A DNA stretch of 64,000 bases from Oscillospiraceae bacterium (GCA_031256825.1 JAIRPV010000041.1:1-64000), one strand, 5' to 3'; positions 16,726 to 25,447 are shown, counted from the first letter of the stretch. Notes: a model not told the origin generated them from the sequence alone. A program made the numbers and translations.

Positions 16726-16847
16726 GGCTCTTCCCTGTTTCTTTTCTTCTTCGACGGGTTTTGCGGGGGAACTTACGGGCAAAACGAATTCCCTCCAGCG
16801 CTTGGCCGAAGGGAAGAACGAATGGTCAGGGGAACGGGGAAGAGCGC
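16726..16847. repeat. Nested imperfect inverted repeat between convergent genes
   Basis: The outer arms at 16726-16741 and 16831-16847 match at about 14 of 16 positions (GGCTCTTCCC against GGGGAAGAGC). Inner complementary pairs include GTTTTGC with GCAAAAC. The structure fills most of the gap between the beta-lactamase-like gene (plus) and the flavoprotein gene (minus). It may act as a bidirectional terminator or be the relic of a miniature element. Confidence 0.5.
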
Positions 16848-16858
16848 GCTTGCGATCA

Positions 16859-18328
16859 TTATTCTGCTTTTAGCCCACGTGCGGGCAATTGCGCGCTCAG
16901 GCGTTCTTCGGCTTGCCGGATGCGCTCTTCGTAGCGATCGGTGGCGTCGGCAATTGTGCCGCAGGCCGCCCAAAGATAATCGCAAAAACGCGCCCAGGGG
17001 GCATAATAAGCGGGATTGCGTGGATAGCACTGGTAGTGGGCTTTCAGCAGCGAAGCGCAGCCAACGCCCCGCACAAGGCCTTTGAGCGTGCGGAAACTGA
17101 TACTGCCCCCCGTAAAGCCTTTTGTGACCTTTACCACCAGTTCCAGCGCTTCATTGAGCGGCATGGCGGCGCTGTATTTTTGATTGAGCCGGGTCATCGC
17201 TTTATTGTTGAATATGATCCCCTCGCGGAACTCGTAGTCCATCTCTTCCGCGTCGCAATCCACAGCGTTGATCGTTGTGGCGTTGATATAGGCAAAACTT
17301 GCGGCTTGCCCCCTGTTGTAGCGGACATTGTAATCCCACAAAGCATCCCGCGTGGGATAGGCGCCGCCTTTCATAGCGCGGGCAGCGGTTTCGGCGGCAA
17401 TCTGGCACCCCACCCAACCGGAGCAGATTCCCTCTCCCACCCATTTGTTCATGCAGGCCGCGTCGCCCATGACCATGAAGCCGTTATCCACAAGGGAATA
17501 GGGCGCGCGGCGGAACGGCACCAGGCCGCGGCCTTCTTTCACTACTTCGCCCTCGGGCAGATCGATTGCTTCAGCGAAACGCCGGCTGCACGTTTCGGCA
17601 TAGGCGAAGCTGTTGCACGCGCCTGTGCCGAAAATTGCCTGATCCGGCTCCGGAGCCTGCCCAATCCAGCTTTTATAATAGGCCCAGTGCTCGGCGCGTT
17701 TGGGCGCGTCTTCCTCTGGATGCGCCAGCTTCACGTACTTTAAAATCGTGAACATTATGTCGCGCGGGCCAAGGCTGAAATTTTCCACATAGCTCGGCCG
17801 CCGCAGTTTCCGCCGGGCAACGGCCCGCCAGCCGGAGCAGTCGGCTACCAGCCGCGACCGCACAAAGGCTAAGCCCTCCGCTGTGCGCAGTTTTGCCCCG
17901 CAGACCCCGCGTCTGTCGTAAATAAAATCTTCGAAGCGGGTTTCGTCGGCGAATTCCACGCCAACTTCCAGGCACCACGTCCGCAGCCGCCGCACAAAAG
18001 CGGGCAGGTTGCATGCAAGGAAGGGGTAATCCGCCAGCACGATGATTTCGGTTCCATCGTTGCGCTTTTTGTACTGCCCAAAGGGGGAGTAGTAGCTGCC
18101 CGCCTCAAACTCGGTGATGTAATCCGGGTCGCCTGGCCGGGGCATAGGAACGCCGAGCTTTGCGAACATATCTTTGTCCACATGAAACAGCGGCAGCTGT
18201 TCGCCCAGCCGCTGCGGGGGCAGCGCGTCGGCCACCAGCGTCCGGTATCCCTGTTCGGCCATGCGCCGCGCGAAATAGCAGCCCGCCGTGCCGCTGCCAA
18301 TCACGATGACGTCGTATGCATCTTTCAT
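16859..18328 (-). CDS. FAD-dependent oxidoreductase of the geranylgeranyl-reductase/halogenase-like type
   Basis: 489 residues. The N-terminal dinucleotide motif GSGTAG at residues 12-17 sits in a beta-alpha-beta unit, and 'FMVMGDAACMNKWVGEGI' in the middle (GDAA) binds the FAD ribityl-pyrophosphate, as in geranylgeranyl reductases and flavin hydroxylases. A Cys- and Tyr-rich C-terminal third (about 390-489) is not familiar to me. The start at ATG 18328 is supported by AGGAGG. It is monocistronic with its own promoter. The substrate is unknown; saturation of an isoprenoid or lipid is one possibility. Confidence 0.75.
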   Translation of the reverse strand: MKDAYDVIVIGSGTAGCYFARRMAEQGYRTLVADALPPQRLGEQLPLFHVDKDMFAKLGVPMPRPGDPDYITEFEAGSYYSPFGQYKKRNDGTEIIVLADYPFLACNLPAFVRRLRTWCLEVGVEFADETRFEDFIYDRRGVCGAKLRTAEGLAFVRSRLVADCSGWRAVARRKLRRPSYVENFSLGPRDIMFTILKYVKLAHPEEDAPKRAEHWAYYKSWIGQAPEPDQAIFGTGACNSFAYAETCSRRFAEAIDLPEGEVVKEGRGLVPFRRAPYSLVDNGFMVMGDAACMNKWVGEGICSGWVGCQIAAETAARAMKGGAYPTRDALWDYNVRYNRGQAASFAYINATTINAVDCDAEEMDYEFREGIIFNNKAMTRLNQKYSAAMPLNEALELVVKVTKGFTGGSISFRTLKGLVRGVGCASLLKAHYQCYPRNPAYYAPWARFCDYLWAACGTIADATDRYEERIRQAEERLSAQLPARGLKAE

Positions 18329-18358
18329 CGCAATGCCTCCTGTTCGTTTGTTTCTTTT

Positions 18359-18387
18359 ATTTTACAGGAAATCGGAAAGAAATGCAA
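18359..18387 (-). promoter_or_regulatory. Promoter of the flavoprotein gene
   Basis: TTGCAT and TAAAAT on the minus strand with 17-bp spacing, about 30 bp upstream of the start codon. Confidence 0.65.
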
Positions 18388-18447
18388 GGGGTTTTTGCGT
18401 TTTTTGTGGCAACTTTTTACGAACTTTTTGCCGCAGCGAAAAAAATC

Positions 18448-18476
18448 TTGCATTCCCTTTCTGCCCATGCTATAAT
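18448..18476 (+). promoter_or_regulatory. thrS promoter
   Basis: TTGCAT and TATAAT with 17-bp spacing. The predicted 5' UTR is only about 25 nt, too short for a T-box leader. Confidence 0.8.
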
Positions 18477-18508
18477 GGGTAAAGAATCATGTTACGGGAG
18501 GTTTGACT

Positions 18509-20260
18509 ATGGATATCGAATTGGGCCGCCACTCTTTGGCGCATGTGATGGCAAAGGCTGTTTGCGCGCTGTTTAGCGGCGAGGGCAAGGTCAAGCTGGG
18601 GATTGGCCCCGCTATCGACAACGGTTTTTATTATGATTTTGATTTGCCGCATGCCATCACAGAGGCAGACTTTGCGGCAATTGAGAGTAAAATGACGGAG
18701 ATCATCAAGGCTCGCGAGCCTTTCGCGCGCGAAGAGCTGAGCCGCGAGCAGGCGCTTGCGCTGTTTGCCGGGCAGGACTATAAGGAGGAGCTTATCCGCG
18801 ATCTGCCGGAAAGCGAGACGCTGACCGCATACCAAACGGGCGGTGATTTTGTTGATTTATGCCGCGGCCCGCATGTGGGGGATACCGGAGAACTGCGCGG
18901 CTGGGCCTATAAGATCGCCAGCGTTGCCGGGGCCTATTGGCGTGGCGACGAGCGCCGCCCCATGCTCCAGCGCGTCTATGTCTACGCCTATCCCGGCAAG
19001 GCGGAGCTGAAGGAATACCTGAATTTTTTGGAAGAAGCCCAAAAGCGCGATCACCGCAAGCTGGGGCCGCAGCTGGACTTGTTTTTCCTCGATGAATCCG
19101 CCCCGGGCATGCCCTATTATTTGCCCAATGGCCTGAAAGTGTATCATACGCTGCTATCCCTCTGGCGCGAGGTGCACGAGGCGCGCGGCTATCAGGAAAT
19201 CTTGGCGCCGCAGCTGAACCTGAATACCCTCTGGAAGACGTCGGGCCACTGGGATCACTATCAGGACAATATGTTTTTGGTGAAGCTTTCCGACGAACAG
19301 ATCTTTGGCCTGAAGCCCATGAACTGCCCGAACGCGATTTTGACCTACCAGCGCCGCACGCGCAGCTACCGGGAACTGCCGCTGCGCATTGCCGAAATCG
19401 GCCATGTTCACCGCAAAGAGATTTCCGGCACGCTCCACGGTCTGCTGCGCGTACAGAGTTTTCATCAGGACGATTCGCACAATTTTGTAACAGAAGAACA
19501 GATTGCCTCGGAAATCAATGAGATATTGGACATTGCCGATTTGCTTTACGCTATTTTTGGCTTTGAAATTGTACCCACGCTTTCCACCCGGCCCGATGAT
19601 TTTATGGGAGATATTGCCCTTTGGAACGAAGCGGAACTGCGGCTGAAAGAAGTGCTCAACACCCGTTATGGCGAAGGCAACTACCGGGTTGACGAAGGCG
19701 GCGGCGCGTTTTACGGCCCGAAGATTGATATCAAAATCACGGATGCGCTCCGGCGTGTGTGGCAGACCGCCACGATACAGGTTGACTTCCAGCTGCCGCG
19801 CAACTTTAACCTGACCTATACCGATCGGGATGGGCAGTTAAAAGTCCCGGTGGTGATTCACCGGGCGATCTACGGATCTCTCGAGCGCTTCCTTGGAATT
19901 TTGATTGAGCAATTCGCGGGCAAATTCCCCTTCTGGCTGGCCCCATGCCAAGTGGGCCTGGTGCCTGTGCAGGAAGAAGAGCACGGCGCGTATGCCGATG
20001 AAATCGCGGCAAAACTGCGTGCGGCGAAGATCCGCGTAAAGGTGGATCACGCCAACGGTACCATGGGCAACAAAATCAAGGGATTTCGGCAGGAACTGCT
20101 GCCCTATATTATCATCGTGGGCGATCAGGAGCGCGACGCGGGAACCATTAGCTTGCGCGCGCGCACGGGCAGGCAAACCAACGGTATTTCGGTTGGCGCG
20201 TTCCTTGCGGCATGCGAAAAAATGAACGAAACACATGCACTGGAGCTAGCGGAACTGTAA
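18509..20260 (+). CDS. thrS: Threonyl-tRNA synthetase lacking the TGS domain
   Basis: 583 residues from ATG 18509 (GGGAGG upstream). Typical bacterial ThrRS is about 640 residues and opens with a TGS domain; this one opens directly in the editing/SAD region ('RHSLAHVMAKAV'). The class II core follows with motif 2 around 'EIGHVHRKEISGTLHGLLRVQSF' and motif 3 near 'VVIHRAIYGSLERF', then the anticodon-binding domain from about residue 475. Zinc ligands include Cys of 'MNCPN' and His of 'VIHRA'. It charges tRNA-Thr. No T-box fits in the short leader. The gene ends at a strong terminator. Confidence 0.95.
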   Translation: MDIELGRHSLAHVMAKAVCALFSGEGKVKLGIGPAIDNGFYYDFDLPHAITEADFAAIESKMTEIIKAREPFAREELSREQALALFAGQDYKEELIRDLPESETLTAYQTGGDFVDLCRGPHVGDTGELRGWAYKIASVAGAYWRGDERRPMLQRVYVYAYPGKAELKEYLNFLEEAQKRDHRKLGPQLDLFFLDESAPGMPYYLPNGLKVYHTLLSLWREVHEARGYQEILAPQLNLNTLWKTSGHWDHYQDNMFLVKLSDEQIFGLKPMNCPNAILTYQRRTRSYRELPLRIAEIGHVHRKEISGTLHGLLRVQSFHQDDSHNFVTEEQIASEINEILDIADLLYAIFGFEIVPTLSTRPDDFMGDIALWNEAELRLKEVLNTRYGEGNYRVDEGGGAFYGPKIDIKITDALRRVWQTATIQVDFQLPRNFNLTYTDRDGQLKVPVVIHRAIYGSLERFLGILIEQFAGKFPFWLAPCQVGLVPVQEEEHGAYADEIAAKLRAAKIRVKVDHANGTMGNKIKGFRQELLPYIIIVGDQERDAGTISLRARTGRQTNGISVGAFLAACEKMNETHALELAEL

Positions 20261-20292
20261 CGTTTTCGCTCTGGGCAACCTCGGGTAAAAAC

Positions 20293-20334
20293 AAAACAGA
20301 CCCCTAACGACCGCGCAGCCAAGGGGTCTGTTTT
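20293..20334. terminator. Intrinsic terminator after thrS
   Basis: 12-bp perfect stem, AAAACAGACCCC at 20293-20304 pairing with 20323-20334, ending in TTTT. The A-run on the left arm makes it usable in both directions, fitting convergent thrS and the minus-strand genes. Confidence 0.85.
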
Positions 20335-20416
20335 CGTTCCACATAAGCCAAAAGAAGCCGCACGCGCCGTTCCCGTAAAACGATTACGCGAAAAAGAAGA
20401 GGAAGGGAAAATTTTC

Positions 20417-20857
20417 TCAGCGGCGGGGCTTTTTTCTCCTGACAGATTTTGCGCTGGAAACCCGGTTGGCCGCAAAAACGCCTCCTCCGCCCCCGCAGAA
20501 GAGCGCGACGAGAAGCAATGTGACCGCATTCATGCCAAGCGTTGCCCGGCTGAACGCCAGCGCCGCTGTCAGCGTTATCAAATAGAAGGCCCCTGCAGCC
20601 AGCAGCCCCAGCAGCAGTCCCTGCTTGCGCACGGGCCGCACATTGCAATAGGCTGCCGCAAAGGCCGAGAGCCCGGCAATGGGGATTGCAATAAGCGGCA
20701 GCGCCGTCAGCGCGGCGTCAAGCTTCAAACATACCGCAGCAGCAATGGCCAACAATCCCGCAAACAGCGCCAGCCCTGCCATAAGGCTCAGCCCCAGCCG
20801 CCGTAATACGGGTTGCCAGCCGTTTTTATGTTGATGTTCCTGTTTTGCCTGCATCAT
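20417..20857 (-). CDS. Four-helix membrane protein, TIGR04086-type
   Basis: 146 residues from ATG 20857, which has AGGTG seven bases upstream (ATG 20872 is the longer alternative). Four hydrophobic segments at roughly residues 22-45, 52-68, 79-100 and 108-130, with a basic C-terminus (RRKKPRR). Layout and position next to yajC match the uncharacterised TIGR04086/YrzE-like family of Firmicutes. Function is unknown. It is probably co-transcribed with yajC, 87 bp upstream. Confidence 0.7.
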   Translation of the reverse strand: MMQAKQEHQHKNGWQPVLRRLGLSLMAGLALFAGLLAIAAAVCLKLDAALTALPLIAIPIAGLSAFAAAYCNVRPVRKQGLLLGLLAAGAFYLITLTAALAFSRATLGMNAVTLLLVALFCGGGGGVFAANRVSSAKSVRRKKPRR

Positions 20858-20944
20858 AATGGCACACCTCATTCCTGGGATATGTCTATGACGCGGGGCA
20901 GCGGGTTATGACAAAAAATGGGCGGCCCACCCGGTCAGGCGCCG

Positions 20945-21373
20945 TTATTCTTTGCTTTTTTTGCTCTTCTTGCGATCCTTGCCGCTTTCGGCCGCTCTGG
21001 TGGCGCGGGCTTCTTCCTGTGCCTTGCGGGCCGCATCGCGCTCGGCCGCGAGTTTTTCCTGCGCGGTGTTGTTGATGCCCACGGCGGTGCGCAGGATGCG
21101 CAGCTTTGTGCGATCCGCTCCGGTTTCGATGATAATGCTGTCTTCCTTTACCGTGATGACGCGCCCCAAAATACCGCCGATGGTGGTGATTTCATCGCCC
21201 ACTTCAACGCTGTCGCGCATTTGCTGCTCTTCTTTTTGCCGTTTGCGCTGCGGGCGGATCATCGTCAGGTACATGACGCCCACCATAGCCACCAGCAAAA
21301 GGATCATCTGCCAGCCGCCTCCCTGCTGCGTGCCGCTGCCGGAGACTGCATTCATCAGCCAAGTTAAGTTCAT
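20945..21373 (-). CDS. yajC: Preprotein translocase subunit YajC
   Basis: 142 residues. One transmembrane helix at residues ~20-40 runs into 'MIRPQRKRQKEEQQMRDSVEVGDEI', the hallmark of YajC, followed by the small beta domain with 'TIGGILGRV'. The C-terminal 40 residues are highly charged (Lys/Glu/Ala) and longer than in E. coli YajC. It associates with SecDF in protein export. SD is GAGGT; the promoter is consensus. In many bacteria yajC lies beside tgt in the same direction; here tgt is divergent across 840 bp. Confidence 0.92.
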   Translation of the reverse strand: MNLTWLMNAVSGSGTQQGGGWQMILLLVAMVGVMYLTMIRPQRKRQKEEQQMRDSVEVGDEITTIGGILGRVITVKEDSIIIETGADRTKLRILRTAVGINNTAQEKLAAERDAARKAQEEARATRAAESGKDRKKSKKSKE

Positions 21374-21413
21374 TCGCGTTACCTCTTCCCCTGAATTTTA
21401 TGGATTAAATAAT

Positions 21414-21442
21414 ATTATATCTGATATTGCGCAAAAAAGCAA
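21414..21442 (-). promoter_or_regulatory. yajC promoter
   Basis: TTGCTT and TATAAT on the minus strand with 17-bp spacing, about 40 bp upstream of yajC. Confidence 0.8.
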
Positions 21443-21517
21443 GGGATTTGGACGGCCTTTTTTGATTTTACATAATGTTCACGGGTGAGAATTGCCGCGC
21501 AATTTTTGCTGCCGCTA

Positions 21518-21546
21518 TTGACTTGCCCGCGCAATCGGGGTATAAT
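21518..21546 (+). promoter_or_regulatory. Promoter of the HAD-tgt-Nudix-eutP unit
   Basis: TTGACT and TATAAT with 17-bp spacing, 30 bp upstream of the GTG start at 21576. Confidence 0.85.
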
Positions 21547-21575
21547 TAGGAAATGAATTGCGAAAGGGGGATGCT

Positions 21576-22223
21576 GTGAACTGGATTTTTTTTGACCTGG
21601 GGTCCACATTGCTCGACGAATCCCGCATGATTCGCCTGCGCGTGGAAGAAACGTTTGCCCGGCTGCGCGGCACGCCGAACGAGTGCAGCGCAGAGGAATT
21701 CCGCGAACGAATGCGGCGGGCCGCGCTTTGGCATCCACATCCCTATGCCGCTGCGATGGCGGATATGGGGCTGGGCAATGGCGATCCCGCCTGGGTGGAG
21801 TGGGATACTACTCTGGAGTCGCCCTATCCTGGCGCGCGGCCTTTGTTGGAATTGCTGCACGAAACACATTCGCTCGGCGTGATTGCGAATCAATCCCTGG
21901 GCGCAGCGGAACGGTTGCGGCAGTGGGGCTTGGCTCGTTTTTTTGACGTGATCGTTTGTTCCGCCGAAGCGGGCGTGGAAAAGCCTGATTTGCGCATGTT
22001 TGAGATGGCGTTGCAGCGGGCCGGATGCGCGCCGCAAAGCGCCGTTATGGTTGGCGACCGGCTGGACAACGACATTGCCCCGGCAAAACGGCTGGGTATG
22101 CGCACCGTTTGGGTCAGGCAGGGCTGGGGCGGGTTTGGCGTGCCAACAAACGAAAGCGCGCCGGATATCATCGTGGATAGTTTGGAAGAGTTACAGGAGC
22201 TTGCGAAAGTATGTTTCAATTGA
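21576..22223 (+). CDS. HAD-superfamily protein with atypical motif I
   Basis: 215 residues from GTG 21576, chosen for the AAAGGGGG upstream. Motif I reads DLGST, so the nucleophile Asp is kept but the second Asp (the usual acid/base) is Gly. Motif II Ser lies in 'ANQS', motif III Lys in 'EKPD', motif IV in 'GDRLDNDI'. A helical cap fills residues ~15-90. Such DxG proteins occur in Firmicutes; whether they keep phosphatase activity is uncertain. It overlaps tgt by 13 bp. Confidence 0.82.
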   Translation: MNWIFFDLGSTLLDESRMIRLRVEETFARLRGTPNECSAEEFRERMRRAALWHPHPYAAAMADMGLGNGDPAWVEWDTTLESPYPGARPLLELLHETHSLGVIANQSLGAAERLRQWGLARFFDVIVCSAEAGVEKPDLRMFEMALQRAGCAPQSAVMVGDRLDNDIAPAKRLGMRTVWVRQGWGGFGVPTNESAPDIIVDSLEELQELAKVCFN

Positions 22224-23344
22224 TTGCGACAGAAAAGAAAGCGCGCCGCGCCAGATTCGAAACGCCCCACGGCGTGATTCAGACCCCGGCGTTCATGAAT
22301 GTGGCTACCTGCGGCGCTATCAAAGGCGCGGTGTCCGCGGCTGATCTGCACGATGCGCTCAAGACGCAGGTAATGCTCTGCAATACGTATCATTTGCACG
22401 TGCGCCCCGGCGACGAACTTGTGCGAGCCATGGGCGGGCTGCACAAATTTACCGGCTGGCAGGGGCCGATTCTGACCGACAGCGGCGGGTTTCAGGTGTT
22501 CAGCCTGGCAAAGCTGCGCAATATCAAAGAGGAGGGCGTCACGTTCGCAAGCCATGTGAACGGCCGCCGTATCTTTATGGGGCCGGAAGAGAGCATGAAA
22601 ATCCAGTCCAATCTGGGCTCCACCATTGCCATGGCCTTCGATGAATGCGTGGAAAACCCCGCGCCCGAAGACTATGCTGCCGCGGCCTGTGGGCGGACAT
22701 ATCGCTGGCTGCTGCGCTGCCGCGATGAATTGCTGCGGCTCAATGCGCTGCCGGAAACGCGCAACCCGCGGCAAATGCTGTTCGGCATCAATCAGGGCTG
22801 CACCTATGATGCTTTGCGGGCGGAACACATGCTTCAAATTGCCGAACTGCATCTGGATGGCTATGCCATCGGCGGCCTGGCCGTGGGCGAGCCGAAAGAG
22901 GAGATGTATCGTGTGATTTCCGTTGTGGAACCGCTCATGCCGCGCGAAAAACCGAGGTATTTGATGGGCGTAGGCACGCCGGGGAACATTCTGGAGGCGG
23001 TGCGGCTGGGGGTGGATTTGTTCGATTGCGTTATGCCCAGCCGAAACGCCCGCCATGGGCACTTGAATACCTGGGAAGGGATTATCAATTTAAACAACCA
23101 AAAGCATGAACGTGCCGACGCCCCCATTGATTCGTCATGCGGATGCCCCACTTGCGCGCGGTACAGCCGCGCCTATCTGCGGCATTTGTTGAAGGCGGGC
23201 GAAATGCTGGGGTTGCGCCTGTGTGTTATGCACAATTTATGGTTTTACAACACGCTGATGGAGCGCATCCGCAGCGCAATCGAAGCGAGTGAGTTCGCGC
23301 CATTCCACGCAAGGTACATTGATTTGCTCGATCAGCGGATCTAA
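22211..23344 (+). CDS. tgt: Queuine/preQ1 tRNA-ribosyltransferase
   Basis: 377 residues, full length. 'LTDSGGFQVFSL' with Asp90 is the base-binding site, 'VDLFDCVMPSRNARHG' contains the nucleophilic Asp and tRNA-binding loop, and the zinc site is C-x-C-x2-C plus His in the last quarter ('CGCPTC'...'VMHN'). It swaps G34 for preQ1 in tRNAs with GUN anticodons; the tRNA-Asp(GUC) at 63448 is a likely substrate. Start ATG 22211 lies inside the HAD gene end. Confidence 0.96.
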   Translation: MFQLIATEKKARRARFETPHGVIQTPAFMNVATCGAIKGAVSAADLHDALKTQVMLCNTYHLHVRPGDELVRAMGGLHKFTGWQGPILTDSGGFQVFSLAKLRNIKEEGVTFASHVNGRRIFMGPEESMKIQSNLGSTIAMAFDECVENPAPEDYAAAACGRTYRWLLRCRDELLRLNALPETRNPRQMLFGINQGCTYDALRAEHMLQIAELHLDGYAIGGLAVGEPKEEMYRVISVVEPLMPREKPRYLMGVGTPGNILEAVRLGVDLFDCVMPSRNARHGHLNTWEGIINLNNQKHERADAPIDSSCGCPTCARYSRAYLRHLLKAGEMLGLRLCVMHNLWFYNTLMERIRSAIEASEFAPFHARYIDLLDQRI

Positions 23345-23368
23345 AACAGACAAACAGGAGGCGTATCT

Positions 23369-23821
23369 ATGCGACAGCCGGTCAATGTTCATGTTTTTCT
23401 TTACCGCGCAAACGCGGAGGGAGCACTTTCGTATGCTTTGCTGCAGCGTTCAGATAACGGGCGCTGGCAGGGCGTTTCTGGCGGGGCGGAGCAGGGCGAA
23501 ACGCCGGAGCAGGCCGCCCTGCGGGAGAGCATGGAAGAGGCTGGTACGCCGCCGGACGCTCCATTGCTGAGGCTGCGTACCGTCAGCCATATCCCGGCGG
23601 AAGTTTACGCGGCGCATAAAATCTGGGGCGACGCGGTGCAATTTGTGCCGATGTATCATTTTGCGATTCCCTTTGATGGTGAAATTACGCTTTCACCGGA
23701 GCACTCCGCCGTGCGTTGGCTGGGCTTTCGTGAGGCGCTGCGCTTGCTTTCCTGGGACGATCAGAAGGCGGCTCTGCGGGAACTGCACGCGCGGCTGGAA
23801 GGGAAGGAGGCCGCGCAATGA
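23369..23821 (+). CDS. Nudix hydrolase
   Basis: 150 residues. The Nudix box is complete: a G-x5-E-x7-R-E-x2-E-E-x-G series spans about residues 38-60 ('GGAEQGET' through 'RESMEEAG'). The short fold with 'VPMYHFAIPFDGEITL' resembles the NudB/dihydroneopterin triphosphate group, but the substrate cannot be fixed. SD is AACAGGAGG. The stop overlaps the next start (ATGA). Confidence 0.85.
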   Translation: MRQPVNVHVFLYRANAEGALSYALLQRSDNGRWQGVSGGAEQGETPEQAALRESMEEAGTPPDAPLLRLRTVSHIPAEVYAAHKIWGDAVQFVPMYHFAIPFDGEITLSPEHSAVRWLGFREALRLLSWDDQKAALRELHARLEGKEAAQ

Positions 23822-24243
23822 AACGCGTGATGCTGATGGGCGCTTCCGGTTGCGGAAAAACCACGCTTTGCCAGCGGCTGTGCGGCGACGAAATCGCTTA
23901 TCGAAAAACCCAGGCCATCGAATGGATGCATACGGCCATCGATACGCCGGGCGAATATCTTGAAAACCGGGCGTTTTATAAAGCGCTGGTGGTGACCGCC
24001 ACACAGGCCGACGCGCTGCTGTTTTTGCAGGATGCAACGGACGGGCGGTTTTGCTTTTCGCCCGGGCAGGCGCAGATGTTCGGCGCGATGGTATGGGGAG
24101 TGGTCACAAAATGCGACGCCGCTTCGCGGGAAGAAATCAATGCGGCGCGCGGTCTGCTGGAATTGGCAGGGGCGCAGGAGATCTTTGAAGTCAGCGCGAA
24201 GACAGGGGAGGGGTGCGCGGCGCTGCTGGCGGCGCTGGAATAA
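23818..24243 (+). CDS. eutP: EutP/PduV-like small GTPase, orphan
   Basis: 141 residues. P-loop GASGCGKTT near residues 8-16, a switch region with 'AIDTPGEY', the base-recognition motif TKCD (variant of NKxD) near residue 99 and 'VSAKTGEG' as G5-like loop. Length and the 'AIEW...AIDTPGEYLENRAFYKAL' block match EutP/PduV proteins of microcompartment operons. No shell or ethanolamine/propanediol genes are visible, so its role here is unknown. Overlaps the Nudix gene by 4 bp. Confidence 0.75.
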   Translation: MKRVMLMGASGCGKTTLCQRLCGDEIAYRKTQAIEWMHTAIDTPGEYLENRAFYKALVVTATQADALLFLQDATDGRFCFSPGQAQMFGAMVWGVVTKCDAASREEINAARGLLELAGAQEIFEVSAKTGEGCAALLAALE

Positions 24244-24279
24244 AATTGGAATTGATTTTGTGCAATTTGCAATTCCCTC

Positions 24280-24309
24280 TTGACAATCTTGCAGAACTTA
24301 TGGTAAAAT
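24280..24309 (+). promoter_or_regulatory. Promoter of the glutamate synthase operon
   Basis: TTGACA and TAAAAT with 18-bp spacing, 58 bp upstream of the first start. Confidence 0.7.
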
Positions 24310-24367
24310 AATAAAATGCAGGTTTATATCGTATTATCTTTGAATTTTGACAGAAGGGGCTATCCAT

Positions 24368-25447
24368 ATGCTCAAAGAGGGTCAGGTTCGCATCCCTTCC
24401 GGATGCGCGATCGCCGGGGTCTTTTCCCGCTCGGGCGAGCGCATGCCCGGCGGCGATATCATTCGGTCCATCGAGGTTATGCACGACCGCTCCAACGGAT
24501 TGGGCGGCGGCTTCGCGGGGTATGGCATTTACCCCGAGTTTCCCGATTACTACGCCTTTCATCTGTTTTACGACGATCCGGTTTGTCAGCGCAACTGCGA
24601 AAACTATCTGGAGCGGCGTTTCAGCATCATCAGCTTTGGGGAAATCCCCACAACAAAAGTGCCTTCGATCATGGACGAGCCGCTGATTTACCGGTATTTT
24701 TTGCTGCCGCTTCCGGATAAACTGCGCGCCAGCCAGCGCTCGGTGGAGGAGTACGTTTCGCATTGCGCGCTGAGCATCAACGAAAAGATTGACGGCGCGT
24801 TCGTGTTTTCTTCCGGCAAAAATATGGGCGTTTTCAAGGCCAGCGGCTTCCCGGAGGATGTTGGGCGCTTTTATCGGCTGGATACCTATGCGGGTTACAG
24901 CTGGACTGCCCACGGGCGCTACCCCACGAACACCCCCGGCTGGTGGGGCGGGGCGCACCCGTTTGGCCTGTTGGATCTTTCTGTGGTGCACAACGGCGAG
25001 ATTTCTTCTTACGACGCGAACCGGCGCTTTCTTGAGATGTTCGGTTACAAGCACAGCCTGCAGACCGACACGGAGGCGATTACCTATATTGTGGACTACC
25101 TGCACCGCAAAATGGGGCTGAGCCTACAGGAAACCGCCGACGTGATGGCCGCGCCCTTTTGGGTTTCGATCAAAAACCTGCCTGCCGATCAGCGGGAATA
25201 TTATACTTATCTGCGCAAACGGTTCGGGAGCTTGCTGGTAACTGGCCCGTTCTCGATTATCCTGGGCTATGCGGGCGGCATGATGATTCTGGGCGACCGG
25301 CTGAAGCTGCGCTCTATGGTTTGCGGCGACCATGGCGATCGTTTTTATGCCGCCAGCGAAGAGTGTGCTATCCGTGCCATTTGCCCCGAAATTGAAGACG
25401 TTTGGAGCCCCGACGCAGGGCAGCCTGTGATTGTTGAACTGGCTTGA
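24368..25447 (+). CDS. Glutamate synthase glutaminase (class II amidotransferase) subunit
   Basis: 359 residues from ATG 24368 (AGAAGGGG upstream). Class II amidotransferases use an N-terminal Cys; here 'CAIAGVFSR' begins at residue 13, implying removal of a 12-residue leader. 'AHGRYPTN' near residue 184 and 'PFGLLDLSVVHNGEISS' near 200 supply the glutamine pocket and oxyanion hole. It should release ammonia from glutamine for the FMN subunit at 26416. The separate-subunit form matches archaeal-type glutamate synthase. A kinase-like gene follows 23 bp after its stop. Confidence 0.85.
   Translation: MLKEGQVRIPSGCAIAGVFSRSGERMPGGDIIRSIEVMHDRSNGLGGGFAGYGIYPEFPDYYAFHLFYDDPVCQRNCENYLERRFSIISFGEIPTTKVPSIMDEPLIYRYFLLPLPDKLRASQRSVEEYVSHCALSINEKIDGAFVFSSGKNMGVFKASGFPEDVGRFYRLDTYAGYSWTAHGRYPTNTPGWWGGAHPFGLLDLSVVHNGEISSYDANRRFLEMFGYKHSLQTDTEAITYIVDYLHRKMGLSLQETADVMAAPFWVSIKNLPADQREYYTYLRKRFGSLLVTGPFSIILGYAGGMMILGDRLKLRSMVCGDHGDRFYAASEECAIRAICPEIEDVWSPDAGQPVIVELA

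Noticed and set aside
18329-18508. T-box leader for thrS
   Set aside because: The consensus promoter lies only 33 bp from the start codon, leaving no room for a T-box.
23369-24243. Microcompartment locus suggested by the EutP-like gene
   Set aside because: No shell, ethanolamine or propanediol genes in the window.
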